A stretch of DNA of 64,000 bases from CAZNHL01 sp964572965 (GTDB lineage: Bacteria; Bacteroidota; Bacteroidia; Cytophagales; UBA9547), in the NCBI GenBank assembly GCA_964572965.1, contig CAZNHL010000004.1, positions 1-64,000 of the forward strand. The letters are read 5' to 3'. Numbering within the stretch: position 1 is the first letter of the stretch; each line of letters opens with the position of its first letter. The position numbers were made by a program, and so were the translations under genes. Positions 24,812 through 34,437 of the stretch are shown piece after piece. Below the pieces are notes generated by a model. That model made no database searches, was not told where the DNA came from, and saw only the letters and a list, made by a program, of their open reading frames with translations.

Positions 24812-25753
24812 TTAACGGGATCTTATGATAAAAGTAATATAACCAACCGCACCTTCTGTTGCCCCTTGTCCGCTGCTTTTTGAAAAAGTCAGTTTCTCTA
24901 CTTCGTCCTGATATTTTCTTACTAAAGAAGGGCTTACAGACTTTTCTATTGCATTAATAGATTCAATTTCTCCGTCAACGTTAATTCTGATTTTGAACAC
25001 AATACGTCCGCTCTCGTCAGACTCATCATTCACTTTAGGTTTACTGTCCCACATCCAGCCGGCCATGTTTAAAGATGCCCCCGGACCGTTTCCTTTACCT
25101 GTTCCTGTACCATGACCTCCTCCAGATCCGCCACCTGAACCACCTTCTCCATAAAGTGCTCTTGAATTTAACGAACCTTTAGGATCACCCTGGTCGCCGG
25201 TTTTACCTTCACGGTCACCATTACTATTACCCCCGGCACGAGGATCCGTACCTGTTTTCCCGTTAGAGTTACTGTTTGATGTATTATTTGTTGCTGGATT
25301 ATAAGTAGCCGCCGGATTTACCTGCTGCTTCTTCTCTTGTTCTTTCTTTTTTTGTTCAGCACGTTTGCGCTCTTCTTCCTGTTTCTTCTTTTCCTGCTGC
25401 TCTTTTATTTTAATTTCATTCCCTTCGTCTTCAGAGGTTATTACCTGATTGTTATCCTGAGGGGCAGGTGTGGTTGCTTCTACAGGAGTAACTTCGGGCT
25501 GGGTTTGGGGAGTTTGTTCGGCAGGCGCGCTTTCGTGTGCCAACGGGCTTGGATTGGGGGTATTCATTGTCTGAACATCACCGTAGCCTTCAGCATCTGT
25601 ACCATAGTTTAATTCTATGCCGCCGCCGCCTCTTTCTGAAAACGGTGGATCAGGCATTCCTAAGACTATAAAAAACAATAGCAAGAGAAGCGCTAAGTGA
25701 ATTAGTGCCGCTCCCAAAAGCCCTTGCATCTTATAATCCTTTGTAGATTCCAA
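24812..25753 (-). CDS. TonB/TolA-like energy transducer
   Basis: A 313-residue protein with a single N-terminal membrane anchor (about 11-32), a long periplasmic spacer rich in Pro, Gln, Lys, Glu, Asn and Gly (about 60-235, including a Lys/Glu helix of TolA type and Gly-rich runs), and a compact C-terminal domain (about 236-313) like the TonB/TolA carboxy domain. I take the TTG at 25753 as the start because ESTKDYK before the anchor resembles the N terminus I know from related proteins; the first ATG is at 25729. It follows exbD and exbB, which would power it by proton flow. Its client is probably the trans-envelope system encoded upstream in this operon. Confidence 0.8.
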   Translation of the reverse strand: MESTKDYKMQGLLGAALIHLALLLLLFFIVLGMPDPPFSERGGGGIELNYGTDAEGYGDVQTMNTPNPSPLAHESAPAEQTPQTQPEVTPVEATTPAPQDNNQVITSEDEGNEIKIKEQQEKKKQEEERKRAEQKKKEQEKKQQVNPAATYNPATNNTSNSNSNGKTGTDPRAGGNSNGDREGKTGDQGDPKGSLNSRALYGEGGSGGGSGGGHGTGTGKGNGPGASLNMAGWMWDSKPKVNDESDESGRIVFKIRINVDGEIESINAIEKSVSPSLVRKYQDEVEKLTFSKSSGQGATEGAVGYITFIIRSR

Positions 25754-25779
25754 TTGTCTAGGTATTAAAAATTGAAAGC

Positions 25780-26172
25780 TTACTTCTTATCAGTTGCCAT
25801 GATCATCTTCAACTTGAGTTCGTTTCCTATCTCAAGTACGTCAACCAATTTCTGGATGTTCAATGTCCTGTCTATTCTTACTACAATTGTAGCATCAGAG
25901 GTACCTGCGGCTGCCATCAATTCATTTTTCAGATTATCAACATTTACAGGTCTCTGATCAATAAAATAGTGCTGATCTTTATCAATAGACAAAGACACCT
26001 GTCTTTTAGTTACTGTCTCAGAACTTTTGGCGCTTGGCAACAACAGTTTAATAACATTGGGGTTTGCCATTGTAGAGGCAATAAGGAAGAACAACATCAG
26101 GAAAAACATGATGTCGTTGAGCGCATGCGTGCTCACTTCTATGCCATGACCTTTCTTTTTGCGTAGTTGCAT
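25780..26172 (-). CDS. exbD: ExbD/TolR-family proton-channel protein
   Basis: A 130-residue ExbD/TolR protein: a short cytoplasmic tail (RKKKGHGIE), one membrane helix (about 19-40, with the essential Asp in LNDIMFFLMLFFLI) and a periplasmic domain of TolR type. With ExbB it forms the proton-driven motor of Ton/Tol systems in the inner membrane. Its start codon overlaps the stop of exbB by one base (TAATG), and the TonB/TolA-like gene follows 26 bp later, so the three are one translational block. Confidence 0.93.
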   Translation of the reverse strand: MQLRKKKGHGIEVSTHALNDIMFFLMLFFLIASTMANPNVIKLLLPSAKSSETVTKRQVSLSIDKDQHYFIDQRPVNVDNLKNELMAAAGTSDATIVVRIDRTLNIQKLVDVLEIGNELKLKMIMATDKK

Positions 26173-26873
26173 TACTTATTCTCTTGTAACAAGTCAACAA
26201 ACTCCATTGCGTTCTGCTCCATACGGTAAACAATACGCTCAATCATCAGGTTCAATAAATGATATCCGATATAAGCAATAATACCTACAACAAGGCCAGA
26301 TGCAGAAGTAATCATTTTCTCATACAAACCTTCTGCAATTGCACCAATTGAAATATTTTCTTCCTGAGCAATGTTATAAAAGATCTTAATTACCCCTGAA
26401 ATAGTACCGACGAAACCAAGCATTGGAGCAATAGATGCCACAATACCCAGAATATTGATATTTCTTTCAAGTCGCAGAACTTCAACCCGACCAACCGTTT
26501 CCACAGAAGTCTCAATATCTTTCAAAGGTCTTCCTAAACGACTAACCCCTTTTTCAATCATTCTTGCTACAGGAGAATCTACAGAAGCGCAAAGCAACTT
26601 AGCACCGTTCACATCTCCCTGTAAAATAGCTGCCTTAACACGGGGCATAAAATCACCAGTATCACGTGATGCACGTCTGATTGTCAGGTAACGCTCTATT
26701 ATAATAAAGATGGCTAAAAATGACAAAAGGAAGAGTGGTACCATTACCCATCCACCTTTCATAATTAATTCAAACAAGTTTATTGTATGTTCTGTACTTA
26801 CAGCACCTATAGGAGCTGCTACAGTTTCCGTTGCATTTTCTGCGGTGTTAACTATTTGAAGGAAAATACTCAT
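26172..26873 (-). CDS. exbB: ExbB/TolQ/MotA-family proton-channel protein
   Basis: I choose the ATG at 26873; the longer frame from 26921 would use TTG and adds an unconserved stretch. The 233-residue product has three membrane segments (about 38-60, 134-155 and 180-203) and the MotA/TolQ/ExbB signature, including APMLGFVGTISGVIKIF and the later TSASGLVVGIIAY helix. It supplies the pentameric proton channel for ExbD and the TonB/TolA-like transducer. An N-terminal periplasmic stretch of about 30 residues precedes the first helix, as in many Bacteroidota ExbB proteins. Confidence 0.93.
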   Translation of the reverse strand: MSIFLQIVNTAENATETVAAPIGAVSTEHTINLFELIMKGGWVMVPLFLLSFLAIFIIIERYLTIRRASRDTGDFMPRVKAAILQGDVNGAKLLCASVDSPVARMIEKGVSRLGRPLKDIETSVETVGRVEVLRLERNINILGIVASIAPMLGFVGTISGVIKIFYNIAQEENISIGAIAEGLYEKMITSASGLVVGIIAYIGYHLLNLMIERIVYRMEQNAMEFVDLLQENK

Positions 26874-26954
26874 GGTATTTATAGTTTGATCTAAAACGGC
26901 TAAATAATACTCAAATTGCAATACTAGAGGTTTAATTTAATAAACCTCCAAATA

Positions 26955-28052
26955 CTAATAGATTAATACCCAAAGACCAGGATGATTTACTCTTAATTCA
27001 TCAGCTTTCTCTAAAGCCTCAACTTTAGTAGTATAGTCACCCATTGTAACTCTGTACAAATTTACTGATCCGTAAGGTTCTATAATTTTAGACTCTAACC
27101 CCTCTTCCTCAAACTTCACCCTTAATTTTTCAGCATTTTCAAGAGTAGAGAAACCTCCTGCAATAATATGTGCACGACCTTGTTTTTCTGAAATAACAAC
27201 TGCGTCAGATATAACTACCTTCACAGAAGTTTTCAGGTTTTGCTGTACGTTTGGAGTTTCCTCTTCTACGATAGCATGTTCAGGTTCCGAATCAAACGAC
27301 GGCGGAGCAATTACGCCTGCTGCAGCAACAGTAGTTTCCGGATGGGCAGCAATGTTTTCTGCACGTTCAACATCTCCGGCATTTACTCCTTTGCCCATAG
27401 GGTCATCAAAGTTATAATTGTCTGATTTCTTTTTAGCAACCTGTTCTGATTCTTCAACGAATAGGCTAAATGGATCAAAGGTGTAAAAACTCACACCTAA
27501 AGCTAACAAAAATACTACAGGCAATGTCGCTACCCACCATTTTCTTCCCTGCTGACCTGCCTTTGTTACTTTTGTCTTGGTTGCTGGCGCCGTAACGGCC
27601 GGACGATCTGCCGGTTTTCCTAAACCGCTCTTAGATCTGTCAATTGGGTCAATAAAGACTTCTGGCAAAGCAAAACTTGTTTCAAGGTAATTGATCTTAT
27701 TCTCTGACTCAAACCTGATACCGTTTTCGGTTTCATAAAAATGACCTAAACCGGTAATGGAGTAAGACTTCTCTGTATGTAATTGAGCTAATGCAATCTG
27801 AACATCCTTTAGGATCAGAGCAATGGCATCATCGATACTCAATGATAATTTAGACGCAATATATTGCTCCAAATGACCTTCACTAACCACCAGTTTTTCA
27901 TTAAATGCTAATGATTTGGCAGGCGGAGCAAAAGACTTTCTTGGTTCATCGATCAAGGCCGGCTGGTAATGGCAAAGCATAGCTCCAAAACCATGAACGA
28001 TTACGCAATCATGCTTATATAGTAATTCTGATATGTATTTATTAATCTCCAA
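26955..28052 (-). CDS. HU-CCDC81/SPOR domain membrane protein
   Basis: A 365-residue protein with an N-terminal domain of the prokaryotic CCDC81/HU-like type (about 1-125), a membrane segment (about 172-191), a disordered periplasmic linker and a C-terminal SPOR domain (about 292-365, with AHIIAGGFSTLENAEKL at its start). SPOR domains bind peptidoglycan stripped of stem peptides, usually at the division site, so this protein may link cytoplasm to cell wall at sites of growth. The start is TTG at 28052, two bases after the stop of the upstream outer-membrane gene; no in-frame ATG fits the conserved N terminus. It is part of the envelope operon. Confidence 0.85.
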   Translation of the reverse strand: MEINKYISELLYKHDCVIVHGFGAMLCHYQPALIDEPRKSFAPPAKSLAFNEKLVVSEGHLEQYIASKLSLSIDDAIALILKDVQIALAQLHTEKSYSITGLGHFYETENGIRFESENKINYLETSFALPEVFIDPIDRSKSGLGKPADRPAVTAPATKTKVTKAGQQGRKWWVATLPVVFLLALGVSFYTFDPFSLFVEESEQVAKKKSDNYNFDDPMGKGVNAGDVERAENIAAHPETTVAAAGVIAPPSFDSEPEHAIVEEETPNVQQNLKTSVKVVISDAVVISEKQGRAHIIAGGFSTLENAEKLRVKFEEEGLESKIIEPYGSVNLYRVTMGDYTTKVEALEKADELRVNHPGLWVLIY

Positions 28053-28054
28053 GA

Positions 28055-29689
28055 TTAAAAAGTTGCATTTAAACCCACTAATACGTTAAAACCTTTGTTC
28101 TGATAATTCAGATAACGCTGGTATCTCTGAGCAAATATATTATTTAATTCTACAAATGCCCCAAACCTTTCTGAAAATCTATACTCTGTTTTCAGGTTGC
28201 AATCAGCTATCGTATTGAGGCTGTACTCTTTACCAGAGGAGAAATTTTTCGCATTAATTCCGCTCATCAGATAGAAGTCTACATTGAAGTAAATTTTCTC
28301 TTTCAAATTGTAACCACCATTGACTCCGGCCACAAAAGATGGCTTATGCCATGCCCTATCAAGGTCAGAAGTTGAATAGCCATAATAGTCACCTTTTAAA
28401 GTTACACGAAACTTTTGCATGTTAAAAAAACCTAACTCGCCACCTACGTTTACAACACCTGTAGTCTTATCATAAGCCAATGCAAACTTCGAAGAATCGG
28501 CAATATCATTTACGAGAAAATACATGTTCTTGTAAGATTGATAACCCACTTTTACCCGATAAAAGATATTGCCTTTAAGATTACCTCTGATACCGGCAAA
28601 GAAGTCTATCGTTTTATTGGTATTCTGAATCGCTACATTAGAATTAATAAAAGGCATTTCATTGGTTACAGACCTTAAAGTATTCTTTTGAATTCCTCCG
28701 TCTAGCCCACCAAAAACAATTACAGTATTGTCTAACAAATTATAATCAACTGTAGCAACCGGATATAAGTGAGCTTTACTATTTGTCAGTGTATCATTGG
28801 CATAAACAAAGTTTAAGCCAACAGATACTTTCAATTTATTAAACGTATAATGATAGGTTGGTCTCAAGCCGAATATTGTACGATTTTGGCTCGTAGAATC
28901 TGCCCGGTTAAGTAAAGTCAGTCCTGCCGCAACATTTACCGCTGAAGTTGGAGAAATCTTGTACTGCCCGGCAAGATTCAGGTTCACTTCGTTTTCTTTT
29001 GCTTTAAAATGATCTTGCAAATGGCCATAATTAACCCCTGCTGTTAAAAGAACAGTGGAATCTTTTGTATAGCCATCATATAACGCTTTCGCCTCAAAAG
29101 AATTAAACAACTGCTTTACATCATCTTTAGACACGTTAGTCAACTTATCATGATCATATCCATAGAAATTATAACGATTGCGCTGATAAGCTAATGAACC
29201 CGTCAATGTCCCTTGCTTCATAAAATATTTGGCATAACCATCAATTCTATTAGTGCTGCTTCCTGAGTTTTCAACCGGACCGTTTGCTGATGCAAGATGC
29301 TTGAAATGAGCTCCATATTGAAGCTTATCTGCCCGTTTATTATTAAACCAACCTTCAAGATAGGTAGTACCATAATTTCCCAGACCTGCTTTCACATAAT
29401 TTGCATAAAGCTTTTTCAAAGGCTCTTCTTTTATTATTAATACCTTCATTTTGGTATTATAGTCTGAGATTAACAGCTTATGATTATCTTCATAAGAATA
29501 AGTCTGAGGGGCAAATTCAGTAGGTTTTGGGGTAAAAACAACCTTCTCGAAATTCCTGTTTGCTTCAGGGAATTCAATCTTCTTTTTCTTATCTATAATA
29601 ATCTCCTGATTTTCTAACTCGGTCTGTGCCAATACATTACCCAATGCACAAAGCATCAGAGCAAAAATTGCTAAAAATTTCTTATTCAT
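28055..29689 (-). CDS. Outer-membrane beta-barrel protein (TonB-receptor-like)
   Basis: Two adjacent ATGs (29692 and 29689) precede a clear signal peptide (about 1-21, ending VLAQ), and I take the second. The mature protein of about 520 residues consists of alternating amphipathic strands with aromatic girdles, and ends in a strand terminating in Phe (FNVLVGLNATF), typical of outer-membrane insertion signals. It lacks a convincing plug domain, so it is a barrel related to TonB-dependent receptors rather than a full transporter. Its 5' end overlaps the TPR gene by eight bases. A structural role in tethering the outer membrane is possible. Confidence 0.78.
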   Translation of the reverse strand: MNKKFLAIFALMLCALGNVLAQTELENQEIIIDKKKKIEFPEANRNFEKVVFTPKPTEFAPQTYSYEDNHKLLISDYNTKMKVLIIKEEPLKKLYANYVKAGLGNYGTTYLEGWFNNKRADKLQYGAHFKHLASANGPVENSGSSTNRIDGYAKYFMKQGTLTGSLAYQRNRYNFYGYDHDKLTNVSKDDVKQLFNSFEAKALYDGYTKDSTVLLTAGVNYGHLQDHFKAKENEVNLNLAGQYKISPTSAVNVAAGLTLLNRADSTSQNRTIFGLRPTYHYTFNKLKVSVGLNFVYANDTLTNSKAHLYPVATVDYNLLDNTVIVFGGLDGGIQKNTLRSVTNEMPFINSNVAIQNTNKTIDFFAGIRGNLKGNIFYRVKVGYQSYKNMYFLVNDIADSSKFALAYDKTTGVVNVGGELGFFNMQKFRVTLKGDYYGYSTSDLDRAWHKPSFVAGVNGGYNLKEKIYFNVDFYLMSGINAKNFSSGKEYSLNTIADCNLKTEYRFSERFGAFVELNNIFAQRYQRYLNYQNKGFNVLVGLNATF

Positions 29690-32600
29690 CATCTTCTGCT
29701 CCTTCCTCCTCTTCTGTTGTGTTACCATCAGAGGTCAATGTATCCATTTTTTTACGTGCCGCCTCAACGGTCTCTTTATCAGGGAATTTTTCTATAATTG
29801 ACTTCAGCGTGGCTTTTGCCTGGAACGCCTCTCCTAATGCAATGTAATTGTCTGCTATTAACAAATAAGATTTACCAAGCCATTTAACATTACTACCAAA
29901 ATGTTCATTGAAACCAAAAAGCTTATCCAAAGAGTTTTTGTAATCTTTCATCAGGTAATGATTTTCGGCCACCAGATAATTTGCCTCTGCCGCATACTCA
30001 TCTTGTGCACTATTCAATAACTGTAGCAGGTATTCATCTGCCTTGATGTTATCTCCTTTTGTCAAATAACATTTAGCCAGAACAAGGTTAGCCTTGTTTG
30101 AGGCATTGATAGAAGCATTTCCTGCATCCAATATCTTTTGACCAAAATAAATAGTACTATCACAATCTTTCAAGCCATAAAAACAGTCCATTAACCCCAT
30201 CCAGGCATTGATTTGCTCTTTTTTACTAACAACCCTGCTTAACCATAAGCTGTAAGAGGATTTAGATGATTGATAATTTTGGCGGGAAAGCTCAATATCT
30301 GCTTTTGCACGCAGAGAACGATTTACATAATTCCCTTTATTCTGATTCACAACTTCTCCGAACCAAGTATAAGCATTGCTGGTATCTTTTGTTCTCAGAT
30401 AGCTGTCTGCCAGGAAATAACGCGCATCAATTATATTATCAGAGCTTGCATAAACATTGATATAGTTGGTAAAGCTTCTGACCGCCTGAGGGTATTTTCC
30501 GTTATTGTACAAAGATTTTGCCGAAGAATATTCAAGTCCTTCTAAACCTGTATCATCCGGATTTCTTTGTTTGTAATCAGAAAGCACTGTTTCGAATTCT
30601 TCACTCTTATCAAGCTTACTCAAAACTTCCTGTAAACCTTCAAGAGCAGGTTTTGCATCTTTACTTAAAGGATAATCCTGCAAAATACGTTTATAATCGC
30701 CAGCTGCAAGATCAAAGTTTTTCAGGTTGTCATTAGCCAAAGCTCTTTTCAACAGAACTAATGAAGCCAATTGCGAATTAGGTCTTTCATGCAAAAGCAT
30801 TGTAAAGCCTTCTGTTGCTGATTGGTAATGTCCCTTTTCAAAATTCAGCTCAGCTTTCTGATATAAAGCGTTGTCGTAAAATCTTGAATCAGGGTATCTC
30901 TTAATAACCAGGTCATAATTGCTGATTGCCTCTTCAAAATCTCCTTTAGCAGCAAGAATAGCGGCTTTCTGGAAAATGGCATAGTCAATTTCTTCAATAT
31001 GGTTCTTGTTCAGCAATTCATTGTAAATCGCCAATGCATCATTATACTTTTTCGCAGCATAATAACAGTCTGCTAATCTGATCTGTGCGTCATACAAGTT
31101 TTTCTTATTGCTGATTTTCTCCGGCTGATCTGTATAATCACGGAAATACTTCAAAGCCTGATCATACTTTTTCAGATTATAATAATTATAACCCAGACCA
31201 TATTTAGATTTTAAACTGTATTCTGAAACCCGTGAAATGGCTTCATACGATTCAATAGACTCGTTGTATTTTTTATCAATTGAGTACGTCTCTCCAGACC
31301 AGAAATTAGCCATATCAGCAAGCTCTCTGTCATATCTGTATTCTAATGATTTTTTGAACATAGCTAAAGCTCCCACATAATCATTGGCATTAAAGAGTTC
31401 AATACCCTTAAATACAGTTACTTTCTGGTAAGCTTTATTTACACGTTCACTTCTGCGGCGCAGGCCTTCTATATAGACTATAGCTTCATCAAGATTATTG
31501 GAGTTTAATAAAGCTTCTCCAAATAACTCTGAGGCATCTGTGCGGTTTGTATCAGCAGGGAATTTTCTGACAAAGGTTCTGAAAATCTGGGCAGCATCAT
31601 GGTATTTACCTAAATCAAAATTCAGTTTACCTGCATAAAACATCGACGAAGGCGTCACCAGAGAATCTTTACCATACCCATAGGCTGTAGTGAATGCATT
31701 CAGGGCAAAAGGTTTGTTGCCTTGTTTCAGATAAGACATTCCCATGTAATAAGCAGAATATTGTCCCAACTTATTATTGAGAACAGATAATTTCTGAAAA
31801 TTGGTAATAGCTTCAGGTAATTTATCCGTCTTATATTGTGCATAAGCGTAACGGTACAAAGTGTCGCCCTGCATTTTAGACGATCCACCGGACTTATCCA
31901 TCAATGCAACTGCTTTTGCATAATCTTCCAGCCTGTAAGCAGCATCTGCGGCCAATAAATAGAACTCTTCTCCCGATTTCAGTTGTATACCTTCATTTTC
32001 TATTGTCTGAACATAAGTAAGCATATCCTGGTACTTTTTGTTCTTATAATAGATATTCATTAGCATAACAGGTACAAGAGGCTTATATGCTTCATTTTCG
32101 CCTGCTTTCTTAAAATCCTTTTCTGCTACATCATACTTCTCTACTTTGTAATTTGAAAAGCCTGAATAATAATTAGAAGCATATACATATTTATGATTAC
32201 CATTTTTAATCCCGTCAAACAAAGCCCCTGCCTTTTCAAAGTTCTTTTCAAAGAAATAAGCATATCCTAACTTAAAATCACGTTCAAGCCTTGTTTCGGC
32301 ATCAAGCTTTTTAATATCTACTTTTTCCAGGTATTCAATTGTTTGCTTATAGTTACGCTGGCTAAAATAATGCGCACCCAGATCGTAATAAGCTAATATA
32401 GCCTTGGGATGTTCCGGATAACGTTTAATGAAGCGATGGAATTTGCGTTCAGCATCCGGATTAAACAGGTATAACGCGCAAACAGCAGAATAATACTCTG
32501 CTTCAATACTTAATTGGTCTTTTTTACCCAAACTTAAGTACTGGTCAAAAGAATTTTGGGCAGCAGCGTATTTTTCACGTGCTAAAAGTTCAAGGCCGGT

Positions 32601-32702
32601 ACGGAAAGCCAGATCGGCATTGACCTGTACCTGCGTATCCTGCGCTATCACCCGTGTGAAAGCCAAAAAGATGAGCGTACTTAAAAATATTTTTTTCAAC
32701 AT
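29682..32702 (-). CDS. Large secreted TPR protein
   Basis: A 1006-residue protein with a signal peptide (about 1-20, ending VIAQ) and tetratricopeptide repeats over nearly its whole length, for example YYNLKKYDQALKYF and YYAAKKYNDALAIY. The C terminus is acidic (DGNTTEEEEGAEDDE). It is the first gene of the operon with the outer-membrane barrel, HU/SPOR protein, ExbB, ExbD and TonB/TolA-like protein. In Proteobacteria the Tol operon ends with the TPR protein CpoB/YbgF, and database labels of this kind are given to related Bacteroidota proteins. A periplasmic scaffold connecting the motor to cell-wall synthesis is a reasonable inference, not shown. Confidence 0.85.
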   Translation of the reverse strand: MLKKIFLSTLIFLAFTRVIAQDTQVQVNADLAFRTGLELLAREKYAAAQNSFDQYLSLGKKDQLSIEAEYYSAVCALYLFNPDAERKFHRFIKRYPEHPKAILAYYDLGAHYFSQRNYKQTIEYLEKVDIKKLDAETRLERDFKLGYAYFFEKNFEKAGALFDGIKNGNHKYVYASNYYSGFSNYKVEKYDVAEKDFKKAGENEAYKPLVPVMLMNIYYKNKKYQDMLTYVQTIENEGIQLKSGEEFYLLAADAAYRLEDYAKAVALMDKSGGSSKMQGDTLYRYAYAQYKTDKLPEAITNFQKLSVLNNKLGQYSAYYMGMSYLKQGNKPFALNAFTTAYGYGKDSLVTPSSMFYAGKLNFDLGKYHDAAQIFRTFVRKFPADTNRTDASELFGEALLNSNNLDEAIVYIEGLRRRSERVNKAYQKVTVFKGIELFNANDYVGALAMFKKSLEYRYDRELADMANFWSGETYSIDKKYNESIESYEAISRVSEYSLKSKYGLGYNYYNLKKYDQALKYFRDYTDQPEKISNKKNLYDAQIRLADCYYAAKKYNDALAIYNELLNKNHIEEIDYAIFQKAAILAAKGDFEEAISNYDLVIKRYPDSRFYDNALYQKAELNFEKGHYQSATEGFTMLLHERPNSQLASLVLLKRALANDNLKNFDLAAGDYKRILQDYPLSKDAKPALEGLQEVLSKLDKSEEFETVLSDYKQRNPDDTGLEGLEYSSAKSLYNNGKYPQAVRSFTNYINVYASSDNIIDARYFLADSYLRTKDTSNAYTWFGEVVNQNKGNYVNRSLRAKADIELSRQNYQSSKSSYSLWLSRVVSKKEQINAWMGLMDCFYGLKDCDSTIYFGQKILDAGNASINASNKANLVLAKCYLTKGDNIKADEYLLQLLNSAQDEYAAEANYLVAENHYLMKDYKNSLDKLFGFNEHFGSNVKWLGKSYLLIADNYIALGEAFQAKATLKSIIEKFPDKETVEAARKKMDTLTSDGNTTEEEEGAEDDE

Positions 32703-32728
32703 AGATCTCGTTCCCCACGATATACTTT

Positions 32729-32736
32729 CAAAAATA
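32729..32736 (-). promoter_or_regulatory. Candidate -7 box for the envelope operon
   Basis: On the minus strand TATTTTTG matches TAnnTTTG and lies 26 bp before the ATG of the TPR gene. No TTTG at -33 is visible at the expected distance, so this is only a partial match. An 11-bp inverted repeat (ATACTTTCAAA at 32722-32732 and its complement at 32834-32844) frames the gap. Confidence 0.3.
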
Positions 32737-32878
32737 TATAAAATAAACGGTGCGAAAAAGGAATTAGTATTGAGATTAAGGATTGCTTATTTAACCTGCT
32801 TCTTTTCCGTTTTTACTATTCAAAAAAGTATTATTTGAAAGTATCCTTAATATCCCTTTCCCTTTGTCCTCTATAAAC

Positions 32879-33607
32879 TTACTTCAAAACAGGATTAATT
32901 CCTTTCACATACTCATGATAATATTGATCAAGGAAATCTTCTGTTACATATTCATTTCCTTTCAAAGCAGGATTCTTTAAATCTTTTAGTTTAACGATAT
33001 TGATAAACTTCCTGTAAAGAGGTTTCGAAAGATCTGCAAAGCTGTAATGCCAGGGCTCATCGTGGAAACCCGTCCTGTTCAGATCGCTGTTATATGCTTC
33101 AACAAATCCAAACCGGCCTGTGTTTTCTATAAGCCATTTACCTAATAAAGCATACACACCGCATTCTTCATAGTGACAAGCATCCAGGGTATTCTCCGGT
33201 TGCCAGATATTCAGATCCGTTAAATCACAGTCGGTGCCCCAATGATGCCTTGATGCTCCCGGTAAAGAAGAATATTCAATGATTTTATGGACAAGGGCTG
33301 CTCCGGAAATACCTTGTAGTGTATATTCATCATATTTCTTGTTCCATATTTTCAGCTGCCGGTCATAATTACGGTAACTAGAAGTAGAATAAAGTCTTAT
33401 CCCGTCCTTTTTTGCCGCTGCCACCATCAGTTCAAACTGTTTTGCTGCAGCTTCACGCAAACGTACGTTCTTGCCTGTTAAAGGAGGTTCTATTTTACCT
33501 GTTACAATCCCTATTTCATATGGGGAAGGTGCTCCGGCAAAGGATTCACCTGCTAAACCAAGGCCTACTAAGGCTGATGCTGTTTTTAAAAAGTCTCGTC
33601 GCTGCAT
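32879..33607 (-). CDS. M15 (VanY/DdcY-like) D,D-carboxypeptidase
   Basis: A 242-residue exported peptidase. The N terminus has a twin-arginine-like motif (RRDFLK) and a hydrophobic stretch ending SFAGA. The zinc-binding motifs of family M15 are complete: S119-x-H121-x2-G124-x3-D128 and E184-P-W-H187. It should trim the terminal D-Ala of peptidoglycan stem peptides, or cleave D-Ala-D-Ala. There is no vancomycin-resistance context (no vanHAX), so a housekeeping cell-wall role is more likely. Its start overlaps the stop of the VIT-family gene (TAATG). Confidence 0.9.
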   Translation of the reverse strand: MQRRDFLKTASALVGLGLAGESFAGAPSPYEIGIVTGKIEPPLTGKNVRLREAAAKQFELMVAAAKKDGIRLYSTSSYRNYDRQLKIWNKKYDEYTLQGISGAALVHKIIEYSSLPGASRHHWGTDCDLTDLNIWQPENTLDACHYEECGVYALLGKWLIENTGRFGFVEAYNSDLNRTGFHDEPWHYSFADLSKPLYRKFINIVKLKDLKNPALKGNEYVTEDFLDQYYHEYVKGINPVLK

Positions 33608-34332
33608 TAACTGATAAATAGTTTTTCTAATCCATTACCCACAAAATATGCCAAAGCAGCTGCTAAACCACCTAAAGCAACTGTTTCCAGAATTCCCGTT
33701 ACCATATTTTTTTCTGTAACCTTACTCTTCAGAGCCCCTATAATCAATAACCCGATCCCAGTAAATATACAGGACAATAAAAACAAATGCTCGCGTCCAA
33801 TATCAAACAGGTAATCAATCAGATAAGCAAGCAAAGGGATAATACCAATTGCCAGAAATGAGATAAAAGTAACAGCCGCTGTTTTCAATGGCGTCTTGTC
33901 GTCTTTCGTCATCTCCAGTTCTTCTTTCATCATGGTATCAACCCAAACATCTTTATTGGAGGTAATGACTGCCACAACCTGTTCTAAAAGCTCGCCTTCA
34001 AAACCTTTATTTTTATAAATCTCTCTGATTTCTTCAATTTCCTTTTCCCGCAGGTTTTCAACCTCCCAATATTCTATAGCCTTGTGCTTTTCAAAATTAT
34101 CCCGTTCAGCCTTGGTAGAAAAGAAACTGCCTACAGACATAGAAAAACCGTCTGCAATGAGATTGGCAAAACCTAAAATCAGGATTACTTCAAAGCTAAA
34201 ACTTGCTCCTACAGCACCGGAAACTACTGCAAATGTGGTAATTGCCCCGTCAATGCCTCCGTAAACAAATTCGGAGATATATTCCTTTTTAAACAGGAAA
34301 AATTCAAACCCTTTGTGATTACTTTCGTTCAT
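33607..34332 (-). CDS. VIT1/CCC1-family metal transporter
   Basis: A 241-residue membrane protein of the VIT/CCC1 family, which moves Fe2+ or Mn2+. The first helix carries YGGIDGAITTFAVVSGAVGA and the second NLIADGFSMSVGSFFSTKAE, both diagnostic. A charged cytoplasmic region follows (about 80-135, Glu-rich, the metal-binding domain of the family). Three further helices complete it. The start of the carboxypeptidase gene overlaps its stop, so the two are co-translated for reasons not obvious from function. Confidence 0.9.
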   Translation of the reverse strand: MNESNHKGFEFFLFKKEYISEFVYGGIDGAITTFAVVSGAVGASFSFEVILILGFANLIADGFSMSVGSFFSTKAERDNFEKHKAIEYWEVENLREKEIEEIREIYKNKGFEGELLEQVVAVITSNKDVWVDTMMKEELEMTKDDKTPLKTAAVTFISFLAIGIIPLLAYLIDYLFDIGREHLFLLSCIFTGIGLLIIGALKSKVTEKNMVTGILETVALGGLAAALAYFVGNGLEKLFIS

Positions 34333-34437
34333 ATTCTCAAAGCTTGTCAGGCAATTTAGCTAAAAAGCTTCAGCAGATAAATATTCCTAACGAAATCTGC
34401 ATTTTTTATCTCATACATCAACCTAAATTTTTACACT

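Noticed and set aside
32879..33607. Vancomycin-resistance gene
   Set aside because: The M15 motifs are general for D,D-carboxypeptidases and there is no vanRS or vanHAX context.
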